A stretch of 64,000 nucleotides of DNA from Owenia fusiformis (Eukaryota > Annelida > Polychaeta > Sabellida > Oweniidae). Below, piece after piece: positions 11,943-23,400 of the stretch. The stretch lies in assembly GCA_903813345.2 (NCBI GenBank), contig CAIIXF020000012.1:3697318-3761317 (forward strand). The letters run 5' to 3'. How positions within the stretch are numbered: the stretch's first letter is position 1; each line of letters starts with the position of its first letter. The notes under the pieces were generated by a model. That model was not told the origin of the DNA. It worked only from the letters and a program-made list of their open reading frames with translations, and did no database searches. The translations under genes were made by a program, and so were the position numbers.

Positions 11943-13820
11943 ACCACTGAAAACTTGGTATACTAATACATTGGACAAGGCTTGTTGTGCAAAATATGAC
12001 ACTAAACCCATGCAAGGTGACTGAGTTATTGAGATTTGTTTTGGTTACCTTTTTTGGCTCACCCTGTATTAGAGCTCTTTTTTCAGTTCTACGTCTCTTC
12101 TTTGTCACTTTGATGTTTATTTTAATTCATATTGTTCTAAGTCCAAGTGTTACATATACTACACTAGTAGATGATATTTTTTTTATCCAAGGTGTATTTA
12201 GGAAGATACTGTGAATATGTTTCTTCTTGATTTTCGGGAGATTCCTGTCATCTATTCATTCCCCAGTTCCCTGATACCTGAGCGATGAGGGATAATGGAG
12301 CATAATGTGTTGTTATCTGAAAGCAAATGAGGATTATTTAACACATGTAGGGTAAAAGAAAGTCATAGAAAATATTGGAAGACCAAGTAAAACAGACCAA
12401 GATTTTTCATTTAATTTATTAAATATAATCTAGAAATTATTGTTTTTAGTGATTTTTAGTGGTAGCCCCTTTATATTTATGGTTAAAAAATCAAAACATG
12501 AAGTTCCTTGTAATCATCAGTATTTTATTACATATTTTATAGCTTTAAATAATTTGCTGGGAAATTAATTCAATTTAATATTAGAAATTATATATTCTAA
12601 ATAAGAACATTTATTAAGGATGGTGTGTCAGCATTAGCAGCTGACTTGGTTCATTCCTCAGGCCTAGTACACATTACAGGTACAAAATTGAAGTTACAGG
12701 ATTTAAAATAGTTTTATGGCACACTCGTAAATATAGTACACATCTCACACATGTACAGGGTAGACCAAAAAAGTCCATATTTTTGATTTTGTAATATCTG
12801 CTGATGTGTTCCATAAATCCATAAATTATATATCATTAGGAAGATAATAGAATTTCCAACAAAATGATTCCTAAAATATGAATGGCTATTGGTGACTCTA
12901 TGATAATTTCTAGATGTGTTGAACTTGTTTCATAATATTATATTGCTTAATCAACATTTTTAGGTTTTTATATACCAAGAAAAAGTATCGGGGTTGTTTG
13001 TTATCATTGTATAGCTTTAAAATAATCATAGAATCTATTTTTATGCATTGCAGTTTGTTATTAAATAGATTGTTAGAGACATTGATATTTGCAAAGAAAA
13101 TCAATTGAAATTTTTCCATAACCCGTAATATATTGAATACATTTCCATTATTTCCTCTTCTGGAGCATATAATTGCATTGTTTGCCATTTAAAATCTCAG
13201 TTAAGCTTGGTTATATAAGTAAAACATCATTATTGACCAAAATTCTACCGATGATTACAAGGAGTGTTCATGTTATTATTTTTAAATTATACAATATTAT
13301 CAAGTTTCATAGCTTCAAACAGCTTTGGAGTCCAAGAGATGCCATGTTGTCAAATAAAATATAAGCTTGAAATTACCGCATAGTAGTCAGTAGAAGACTG
13401 AGATGCAGCTCTACAACAGTGGCATTTCCCTCAGGAGTCAGTCTCATACATTCCCACTCACACAGATGTATAGAGTACGCACGTAGATGTCAGCATTACT
13501 GAAATAAATTGAATTTGATATAAGAAATTACATATTCTACTAGTAAATGTATACAAATAATATTTAATAATGATGTTGTGGCAGTATTCAGGTGTCACAG
13601 TAAAAAAACCAAAATCTGTCCAAAATTTGGATAAAATCTCATGAAACATACACAAGAGCAGGATTTAGTACATGTATTTAGTAAGTCTTCTTGAAATTAA
13701 ATTGAAAGGCCTCACATACCGCATTTCGAAAACATTGGTCTACTATTGGAGTACTACACGCATAATAAAGCCTAAGCTCTAAGCCAAAGTGACTGGAACT
13801 TTATATGGGCATTTAATATA

Positions 13821-14444
13821 CAGGGTGTCCAGAAAGTATGGGGGCCCCCCTAGGCAGACATTTTTCAATGTCTCCATAGTATGTGCCATATATCATTTGA
13901 AAGATCATCCAAAATTACACCGATCTGCCAAGTATCACGGTTGAACTCAAAATGGGAAAAAGTTTAAAAAAATTGAAAGTCAGTTTTACACCAAAATAAT
14001 AGTCGGTGTGTCTCCCGGAGTCCCTAAGCCATGTTAATGGCAGCAATGCTTTCCATATATGACCTTAAACGTGCTTCAAATAGGGATTTGGCATTTTTTT
14101 ATCCTCATAAAACTTTTTTAAAGCATTCTAGAAGAGTTTCCCTGGAGTATCTACCCCCAACTTCCTCTTTTTAGAACTCAATATCCATCCTTTTGTCGAC
14201 AATAGCTCTCATATTTTCGGTCATATTCAGGTCAGGGCTGTTACCAGGATACTGAAATGAACTATATGTTTAGCTAAACACTTAGTTTTGAAATGCCTGT
14301 AACTATTTACCTTTTGTGAGTTGAACCATGATACTTGGAAAATTAATGTAAGTTTGGATAAGCTTTAAAATGATATATGACACATACTATGAAGACATTG
14401 GTATATGTCCGCCAAGGGGGCCCCCATACTTTCGGGACACCCTG
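13821..14444. mobile_element. 624-bp TA-flanked MITE, mariner type
   Basis: The ends CAGGGTGTCCAGAAAGTATG and, inverted, CAGGGTGTCCCGAAAGTATG are flanked by TA (13819-13820 and 14445-14446). Inverted similarity continues far inward, including the 'gggggcccccc' and 'tatgtgccatatatcatttg' blocks. No transposase. A fragment of the same family is at ~36612-36700. Confidence 0.8.
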
Positions 14445-14446
14445 TA

Positions 14447-14580
14447 CAGGGTATCAAATAAATATGTTCTCCCCCTTAACTTTATGATCCACATAATGTT
14501 GGGTAACTTTTTTGTCTGCATGATATCTGAATTGTTCCTTAGCACAGTAAAACTATCTATCATATTTATTTGACACTCTG
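14447..14580. mobile_element. 134-bp TA-flanked MITE directly abutting the previous one
   Basis: The ends CAGGGTATCAAATAAATATG and, inverted, CAGAGTGTCAAATAAATATG are flanked by TA on both sides. The left TA (14445-14446) is also the right TA of the 13821-14444 element. Confidence 0.75.
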
Positions 14581-14949
14581 TACATTCGATTTATCTAACA
14601 TTGTGTACATACCTCGAAAATCACATTTTTCTGCAACATGGCAGATCTCAATCATTGGCATAACATTCAAAGATGGAGTCAACAGGTAAAGAGGCATGGT
14701 TGCTAGTCATGTCCATTCTCACTCGGTAGCTGGAAGAAAATAAGTGTACATTATTGATAATGAATAATATTGATCATTTAGAAGGTATAAAAAGCTTTTA
14801 TATGTGTAATTTGAATGAATGTTGCACCCATCAATGTTGCACCCATCAATTTAGACCCAATAAAATACAAAATAAAACTAGTGAACTGGTAAATAAAATG
14901 AGCTTGAGATCATATAATACATGTATTGTCATATATTGTATTATTATAT

Positions 14950-16640
14950 CTTTTCATGTGGTATTTAAACGCCATATAAGGAAATCAAATAATCCGAACC
15001 GGACTACAGACCCACATTTGAGGTCTTGGGGGTACAAATGTTGATGGATGAGAAAATCTACTTGGAGTTTATCTTAGCTATTACATACACATTAAGCTGA
15101 ATACATGAACCTTCAGAAATAAACTTTTCAAGTGGTGCATGTCTGAACTCTAAACACCATATAAGGAAATCGAACAATCCAAACCAGACTGGGGAGTCGG
15201 GGACCCACATTTGAGATCTCGGGGGTACAAATGGCGATAGGTGAGAAAATATACTAGGAGTTATGCTTAGCTAATACCAGGCCTGTCAACTGTCCCGCAA
15301 TTTGCGTATTTGTCACGCATTTGCTGAAGAATTTGAAGTCACGCCAGTTTTTTTTGCGTGACACAAAATGTCACGCAAATACGCATTTTACCTGGTAATT
15401 GTCACGCAAATATGTTGCTGTAAAAAAATTTTCAAAATATGTTTATGATACGGTAAAAATACGAACGTCGGAAAAAAACGAACGCAATTTGTTCGGATTT
15501 GTCACGCGAATCCCGTATATGTCACGCATGTTCATTGGAAATTTTCGTACCTACCCCCCCCCCCCCCCCCCTTTTCAATTTTTCAAGTGGTGTCTGAACA
15601 CCATTTAAGGAAATCGAACAATCCAAACCAGATTACATGGATTAGGGACCCACATTTGAGGTCTCAGGGGTAAAACTGGCGATGGATCAGAAAATATACC
15701 AGGAGTTATGCTTAGCTATTTAACACACATTAAGATGAATATATGAACCTTTAGAAATAATCTTTCATATGGTGTATAAACACCATATAATGAAATCGAA
15801 CTATCCGAATTGGACTAGGGACCCACATTTGAGGTCTCGTGGGGTACAAATGGCCATGGATGAGAAAATCTACCAGGAGTTATGCTTAGCTATTTAACAC
15901 ACATTAAGCTGAATATATGAACCTTCAGAAATAATCTTTCATATGGTGTATAAACACCATATAAGGAAATCGAACTATCCGAATTGGACTAGGGACTCAC
16001 ATTTGAGATCTCAGGGGTAAAACTGGCGATGGATCAGAAAATCTACCAGGAGTTATGCTTAGCTATTTAACACACATTAAGCTGAATATATGATTGAACC
16101 TTCAGAAATAATCTTTCATATGGTGTATAAACACCATATAATAAAATCGAACTATCCGAATTGGACTAGGGGTCGACCCACATTTGAGGTCTCGGGGGGT
16201 ACAAATGGCCATGGATGAGAAAATCTACCAGGAGTTATGCTCAGATATTACACACACATTAAGCTGAATATATGAACCTTCAGAAATAATCTTTCATATG
16301 GTGTATAAACACCATATAATGAAATCGAACTATCCGAACTGGACTTGGGACCCACATTTGAGGTCTCGGGGGTACAAATGGCTATGGATGAGAAAATCTA
16401 TCAGGAGTTATGCTTAGCTATTTAACACACATTAAGCTGAATATATGAACCTTCGGAAATAATCGTTCATATGGTGTCTAAACACCATATAAGGAAATCG
16501 AACAATTCAAACTGGACTAGGGACCCACATTTGAGGTCTCGGGGGGTACAAATGGCGATGGATGAGAAAATCTACCAGGAGTTATGCTTAGATATTACAC
16601 ACACATTGACCTGTATTCATGAACCCTCAGAAATAAGCTT
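14950..16640. repeat. Satellite-like tandem array, unit ~175 bp
   Basis: About eight imperfect units carry 'cacatttgaggtctcggggg', 'gatgagaaaatctaccagg' and 'aacacacattaagctgaat'. Starts of the 'atatgaacc' block at 15741, 15915, 16086, 16269 and 16443 give spacings of ~171-183. The array is interrupted at ~15276-15585 by unrelated sequence. Confidence 0.85.
15276..15585. other. Insertion of unknown type inside the ~175-bp array
   Basis: Foreign sequence replaces part of one array unit. It contains repeated 'gtcacgcaaat' and 'gtcacgcat' motifs and ends near an ~18-20-nt C run (~15553). I could not identify terminal repeats or a protein. Confidence 0.4.
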
Positions 16641-17055
16641 TTCACAACTTTTCCTCAAAATCCCTTATCTAGAGACGCTGAAAACTAACAATTTGAACTG
16701 CAAATGACACCAAAATCCACCAACACTTTGGTTGATAATTCCGTCAAAATTTGATGAATAATTTTCAAAGTTGCTCAAATGTACACCTGTTATGTGCTCC
16801 AAATGTGTACCAAAGAAAAAATTTCTAACCTTCTAGCAAAGTACTGGAAATTAGAAGACGCTGGGTCTCAGGAAAAGCACCTGTTTTTATTCATCAAAGT
16901 TTGAGAGTCTTGATCAGTAAGAAATCGCAATATTTATGGATCCTTTTTCATACCACGTCAAAGCTGTGAATCTCAGGATTCCAGTGGCATTCCTCGTTTT
17001 AAACTTACCTTAATAATACCGAAGATTGTCCATGAAACGTGCAAAAAGGCTGCAT

Positions 17056-17467
17056 TGTCGTGACCCGTTCAGACACTGCAGCGCGTTCCTCTATCCTGTT
17101 AGTTCAAGGTCAAAACGTTGCTATAGTGACGTTATAGTACGCGCGCGCTAAACCCGGGTATCTTGGAATGAAGGTGCAAAACGAATTTTGCGCAAAAATA
17201 AAAAATTGAAAAAATGATCGGGCATCAAACTTGAGGGTTGTGTCATGTGGGCAACATGGTGGTCGAAGGATTTCCCGGGAGTAATTGTACCCCTGAAGTG
17301 AACAAAATGGCGGCTGTTTGAATTCGAATTTTGTATTACGACATACCCATATATGGGACAGAATATCGGTGGTGCACTCTGGGAGCCAATCCTCCTTGTG
17401 AAATGTAGAAATTAACAGGTAGATTTATTTTGTGGCTGCTCACCGGAAGTATCGGAATTCTGAAAAA
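17056..17467. promoter_or_regulatory. Upstream region of MED19, possibly bidirectional
   Basis: This ~410-bp, relatively GC- and CpG-containing stretch (for example 'gcgcgcgc' near 17142) lies between the MED19 start and a candidate minus-strand first exon. An ETS-like CCGGAAGT is at 17443-17450, just before the MED19 ATG. No TATA box was found near MED19, as expected for a housekeeping promoter. Confidence 0.45.
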
Positions 17468-20400
17468 ATGCAAGAAAGAATGGATGTACAACAAATATCC
17501 CCAAAATCTAGCCCCAGGCCTTCCAGATCACCAGTTGTTCCACGCCAGGACTCAACAGGGACACTGAAGACCACAATATCGCTAGGAAAACGTCCAGCAA
17601 TCATCAATACTGGACCATTTTACCTTATGAAAGAACCACCAGGTAAACAAATCATCGAAAAATTGATTGAATTTCAATTTGCAGGTTCAGGTTTTGTTAT
17701 TCTATAATTAGTTAATAGAGTTATTTTTTTATTTAAGACTCTTTATATCCTTGGCTTTTTACGATTTTGAAGCAAACTCGTCCAAATTTTCCTATGTCAA
17801 ATACAAGCATCGGAACTTACCATATTCTATGGCCACTGAGTGTGGCCATACAATATAAATAAGACACTCTTTGTTGTTTTGAATTTGCCTTTAAATTCCC
17901 CAGCCGTCTTATTTTTATTGACGTAAACATAATAAACTCACCTTCATTGATCTTTACACGCAGTCCTAGTTCATAAATTGGTCTACTTCGCAGGATATTT
18001 ATTCACAAAAGAATTAATAAAACTGAAGGAAATATTTTACAACAAGCGGCCATCTTGACTAAATCGCTATAGCGGGAAAAAGGCATGCTTTCAAAATTGA
18101 GAACGAGACGACATCTATTTAAATGAAAACGTTCAATATCTCATCAAGAAGACAAGCCGTTACCATTTCAATTTATGAAATATTAACAGAAAGATTTTTA
18201 GAATTTTACATAAATTTATTGTACAACGGCTTAAGATTTTACAATAGTTCACGGTGTTCCAGATGGAATCACTTCTAGCCAAGAATTGGCTAGAGACTCG
18301 AGTTAATCGGAACAGAGATAACCCCCCTTACTCACTTCGAGAGCCATGTTAGATTTTGAAACTTATGGCTCTCAAACGGGAAAGTGAACAGCTGATCAAT
18401 AGTGACCTTTGAAATCGAATTAAGTCGATCAGCGGCTTACTTTTGGTCTCTAACTGTGTCTTACATCAGTATCATAAATCCTTGTAAGTATTGGAGCGCT
18501 AGAGTACTTCTTTTTCGATCAATACTTGTAAATTGTTCATCGAGTGAACGTTTTTTAGACCTATTTCCAATATGGCGGTTCACTAGGAGCGAGATATGCA
18601 ACGAACGAAATGAATTTTGAGAATTAGTTAGGTTCGGACAACCTCCGGAGATTTACGAAAATGTCCCAGCAGAAAACGCCATATTGGAATTTGGCAGTAA
18701 AACGATTCACTCGACTAACAATAACAAGTCTTGATGGAAAAAGAAGTACTCCAGCGCTCCAATACTTACAAGGATTGATGATACTGATGTAAGACACAGT
18801 AAGAAACCAAAAGTAAACCACTGATCGACTTAATTCGATTTCAATGGTCACAATCAATCAGCTGTCCAAATGCTCCGTGGGAAAGTGGGAAAGCTATTAT
18901 ATCAAAATCCAAATAGCTTTCGCAGGAAGTAAACCCCCCCATCTAGCACTGAGTCTATGTACTTTAAGTAAATATTAGTAGAGATTTCTGAATAAACAAT
19001 GAACTTCTGGTAGCTCACTGGAGATTTCAAACACTACTTCATAAATTTCCGATCTATTTCAAGAAGTCGCGATGGGAATGAGTCCTTATCACACGTACAG
19101 TGTACACACATAAAACGCTTAATTGAGCAAATGTAAGTACTTTGAATTCAAATTTCTTCAACAATCTAAGCAGTGATGTAATATTAAATATTATTAAATT
19201 TCAGAGGAAAGTGAACTAACGGGAAGTTGCAATCTGATCTCATATTATGGTCTAGAACATTCCTACAATAAATTCTGTGGCAAGAAAGTGAATCAAGAAC
19301 TCAGTGCTTTTCTGCCAAGTTTACCTGGAAATATAGATGCACCTGGAAATCTTGATAATAGGTACGAAATTAAGTTATAGGTAAAAATAGGATCAAAGGG
19401 ATGAGGTTGAAAGAAAGATGGCAGTATATATTTAATAGATCTGCATCACCAAAATAAATATATTTTTCATAAATATATATTGAAATAAAGATGCAGAAGT
19501 GAAAGAAAATTTGCATATTCTTCAGTCTAAATATGGCTTTTGAAGATTCAACAGTGGTCTTTGAATCCACTTTCAATATTTGAGCCCTGTACCCATGGTA
19601 CTATTAATTGTTGGCTTATCTTCAATAAATGCATTCCTGCTATTTTTGAAACAGTTTAAAGTTTTGAATATTCAACAGTGGTCTTTGAATCCACTTTCAA
19701 TATTCGAGCCCAGTACCCATGGTACTATTAATTGTTGGCTTATCTTCAATAAATGCATTCCTGCTATTTTTGAAACAGTTTAAAGTTTTGAATATTCAAC
19801 AGTGGTCTTTGAATCCACTTTCAATATTCGAGCCCAGTACCCATGGTACTATTAATTGTTGGCTTATCTTCAATAAATGCATTCCTGCTATTTTTGAAAC
19901 AGTTTAAAGTTTTGAATATTCAACAGTGGTCTTTGAATCCACTTTCAATATTTGACCCAGTACCCATGGTACTATTAGTTATTGGCTTATTTTCAATAAA
20001 TACATTCCTGTTATTTTTGAAACAGTTTTGTATTGTAATTTGTATGGCTTCACATTTGCAGTAGTCTCCGTTCTGTGATCGACAAGCCACCCATTGTGGG
20101 GAAGGAGCTCACACAACTATCCTCTCAGGCTTTGACAGGTTTCCGACTTCATCCAGGTCCAGTAAGTACACGAGATACAGGTGAACCTGTATGTTCTTAC
20201 ACCAAACACTTTTCCTTTGTCCCATATTTGTTCTCTTTCATTGATTTACATACAGTGAAATCTGTAAAGTGGAACACCTCTGTTAGTGGAACACTTTCAG
20301 AGTCCTAGGACTGACTGATGTAATGTTAAACATGTTAAATGAGCATCTATACATGGAACACCCACCTAGCGGGAGTCCTAAGACTGACTGACATAATGTT

Positions 20401-23400
20401 AAATGAGCATCTATACAGGGAACACCTCCCAAGTAGAACACTTTTTAGAGTCCTAAGACTGACGGACATAAAGTTAAATGAGCATCTATACAGAGAACAC
20501 CTCCCAAGTGGAACACTTTTTAGAGTCCTAAGACTGACGGACATAAAGTTAAATGAGCATCTATACAGAGAACACCTCCCAAGTGGAACACTTTTTAGAG
20601 TCCTAAGACTGACAGACATAAAGTTAAATGAGCATCTATACAGAGAACACCTCCCAAGTGGAACACTTTTTAGAGTCCTAAGACTGACGGACATAAAGTT
20701 AAATGAGCATCTATACAGAGAACACCTCCCAAGTGGAACACTTTTTAGAGTCCTAAGACTGACGGACATAAAGTTAAATGAGCATCTATACAGAGAACAC
20801 CTCCCAAGTGGAACACTTTTTAGAGTCCTAAGACTGACGGACATAAAGTTAAATGAGCATCTATACAGAGAACACCTCCCAAGTGGAACACTTTTTAGAG
20901 TCCTAAGACTGACGGACATAAAGTTAAATGAGCATCTATACAGAGAACACCTCCCAAGTGGAACACTTTTTAGAGGTACCAGAGATGTTTCACTCAAACA
21001 GGTTTAACTGTATTTGAGAAACTTTGAAATGTGAACAACTGCTAATGATTCAAACACTTTTCAATTCAATTTGTTTATTTCACAAAACACATACAATATA
21101 CATATACAATGAGTGGGTGATACAAGGGTTTGTGTATATTCCCAAGATGGGCCAGTTCTAGTAGCATTCAGATTAGACAGGTTTACTGTGGGATATCTCT
21201 CCATTTTTGTTATTATTAGGACTCTTATCAGTTTACAGTAAAACCTTGATTTAATAGCTTTTAACATTCATATTTATGTTATCACCAGCCAGATATTGAA
21301 CAAATATTTCACTCTATTGAGGTGAATACCTGTACATCTTTCACAAGTGATATTCCACGAAGCCCGAAGGGCAAGTGGAATATCACCTTGTGAAAGTGCT
21401 ACAGGTATTCACCGAAAATAGAGTGAAATATTTGTTTTATTATATCACTCTCTAGCTAAACATCCCTAATATTATTAAGTCATAGGTTAACATTGAAATA
21501 CATTGAATCTACTCGATTCGTCTGCCATTTTGACTTACACTGAACTAAATTATTTACACTGAACGAAAACAAATTCTTTGAAAATTCCCGGGAGCGTGGG
21601 ATATCGCTAGATATCTCACGGTTGTCTTATCTGATTAGCATTGCCATTGAATATCGCCAGATATCCCACGACATGTGACCCGGTTTTGACCAATCATACT
21701 GTCGCTAGCTGATAGTGATATAATAATGCCAGATATTGTCATGATGTTTATGTTAGAGGCGTCAATCTTTTGTTTAATTGATATTTAGACTGTAAAAATT
21801 GATTTTGGGGTTGAATTTGCAAATTGGTTAAAATTGTTGTCCATAGGTATTTTGAACTAAGAATTGTATCCATTCAGAAAACAATATCATGATGAAATAT
21901 GCATCCTCCAACCCCAGTGTTACAAGATCCAGAATATTTTCTTTTTCTTATCAAGAAGGTGGAATGAGTTCTGTAATCGTGTGTTTGGAGGATGGAAACA
22001 TATAAAATCCAACCAGCTGGTTACATTTAAATGTATGCATTGTTGTTTTGTATTTCAGCTGCCTGAACAATACAGATTGTTTAACCATGCCCCACCAAAG
22101 AAAAAACACAAACATAAAAAGCATAAAAAAGATTCAAAAGATAGTCCACTTTTGGAAAATATAGGTAAGTAGTTAGCACACTAATTGCAATATCTCTCTA
22201 AGTTAAAAATATCTGTGCATGATATAACATGATTTTAAATATATGGTAATTTCCTCTAATGTTATCGTTGACCCAAAAGCTTGTTGTTTGTGAGATGAGT
22301 TTGAATCGATTCATATATTAAACTGTGACGGCCACCAGCATTAAAGGCTAGGTTCATTAACTGTAAAATTATCTAACCTTTATTCAGAGGTTAGTTTAAA
22401 ACTGTACTCAGGATAGTATTTCAATATTTGTATATCCAGATAATGCAAGTGACCTCATAACAGAGAAATCTAAACACAAGAAGAAAAGTCGCGAAGAAGA
22501 TCGGGAGAAAAGGAAAAAGAAGAAAGAAAAAAAGAAAAAGAAACAGGTACTTGTATAGTATACTTGTATAACCAGATTTTTATTTATTCTTAACAAGAAA
22601 ATGTGTACACAAAGGTGGTCCAATTTGTTCTGACGTTATTGTTCTAAAGAGCCTTTATTGATGAGGTTGTGTGTCAAAATAGCTCTACATGAGGTAACCA
22701 TAACATCAACATCTTTTACTGCATCTCGATTTTGTTTACCTCACCATGAAGTGGTTAAATACGACGCCAAAATGTGAGTTTTTGAATTTTTCTGTAATAT
22801 GCTATTTGTCTCAATATTTCTGAGACAGAGCCATTCATTAGGTAATTTTCAGTTTGTATGGATAATACCTCACCCTCCCCCCCAAAAAAGTAATTTTAAA
22901 ATTAAAAGTCAAGTAAGGGACCAAAGAATCTATTTCCATTATCACCAGTTTTGACGACATAATCAGTATAGGCTTCAACAAACTCTTCTTTTGAGATTTT
23001 TCCATCATGGTTTGTATCCATGTAATCAAACTGGAGTCTAGCTAGACTGGGATCAAGCTTTACGGCCTTCCAGTAGATCAAGTACTCTTCAAAGCTTATA
23101 AATCCATCAGAGTTGAAGTCAAGAACCTGTAATATTAAAATATATATTAGCTTTTATATTATATTCAGTTCAACTCTCTTCGCCACCTTCTTAAGGTATA
23201 GGGCCTTCCTATATTATAAACAAACCAGAGTTGAAATCAAGGACCTGTATTATAGTCATATTTCGCATTTAACCTTCACTGGCGTAGCGTCATATATGTA
23301 TAAAATGCCACGACGTCCTCTCAAAATTTAGAGAGAAGTTGATTTTTAAAAAAATGGGTTCATATAATTAAATTTTGGATACATTAATATTTTATTAGTC

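Larger units (their letters stand above)
10444..12066 (+). mobile_element. Tc1/mariner-like element with long inverted ends, broken transposase and a nested pearl insertion
   Basis: The left end CAGAGTGAGCCAAAAAAAGG and the right end, inverted CAGGGTGAGCCAAAAAAGG, are flanked by TA (10442-10443 and 12067-12068). Similarity of the inverted ends extends ~90 bp inward, including 'ataactcagtca' and 'gcatggg'. The interior encodes a decayed transposase tail, then is interrupted by a pearl-type element (10855-11942). Confidence 0.7.
12252..17055 (-). other. Possible spliced minus-strand transcript divergent from MED19 (coding status unclear)
   Basis: Splice-like segments in order: 17055-17009 (ATG followed by 14 codons, then AG|GTAAGT), 14729-14613 (preceded by TTCTTCCAG, ending CGAG|GTATGT), 13498-13377 (preceded by TTTATTTCAG, ending GCG|GTAATT) and from 12316 (preceded by GCTTTCAG). 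Joining the first two gives a 42-codon ORF that stops at 14648. The later segments do not share one open frame with it. I recognise no protein family. It may be a long noncoding RNA, a short-ORF gene with alternative splicing, or chance splice motifs. Confidence 0.25.

Noticed and set aside
20339-21007. Long repetitive ORFs of 222 and 216 codons on opposite strands
   Set aside because: They are the 75-bp minisatellite read in a stop-free frame, inside a MED19 intron.
22408-22623. Minus-strand ORF rich in Phe/Ser
   Set aside because: Antisense shadow of the Lys-rich MED19 exon 5.
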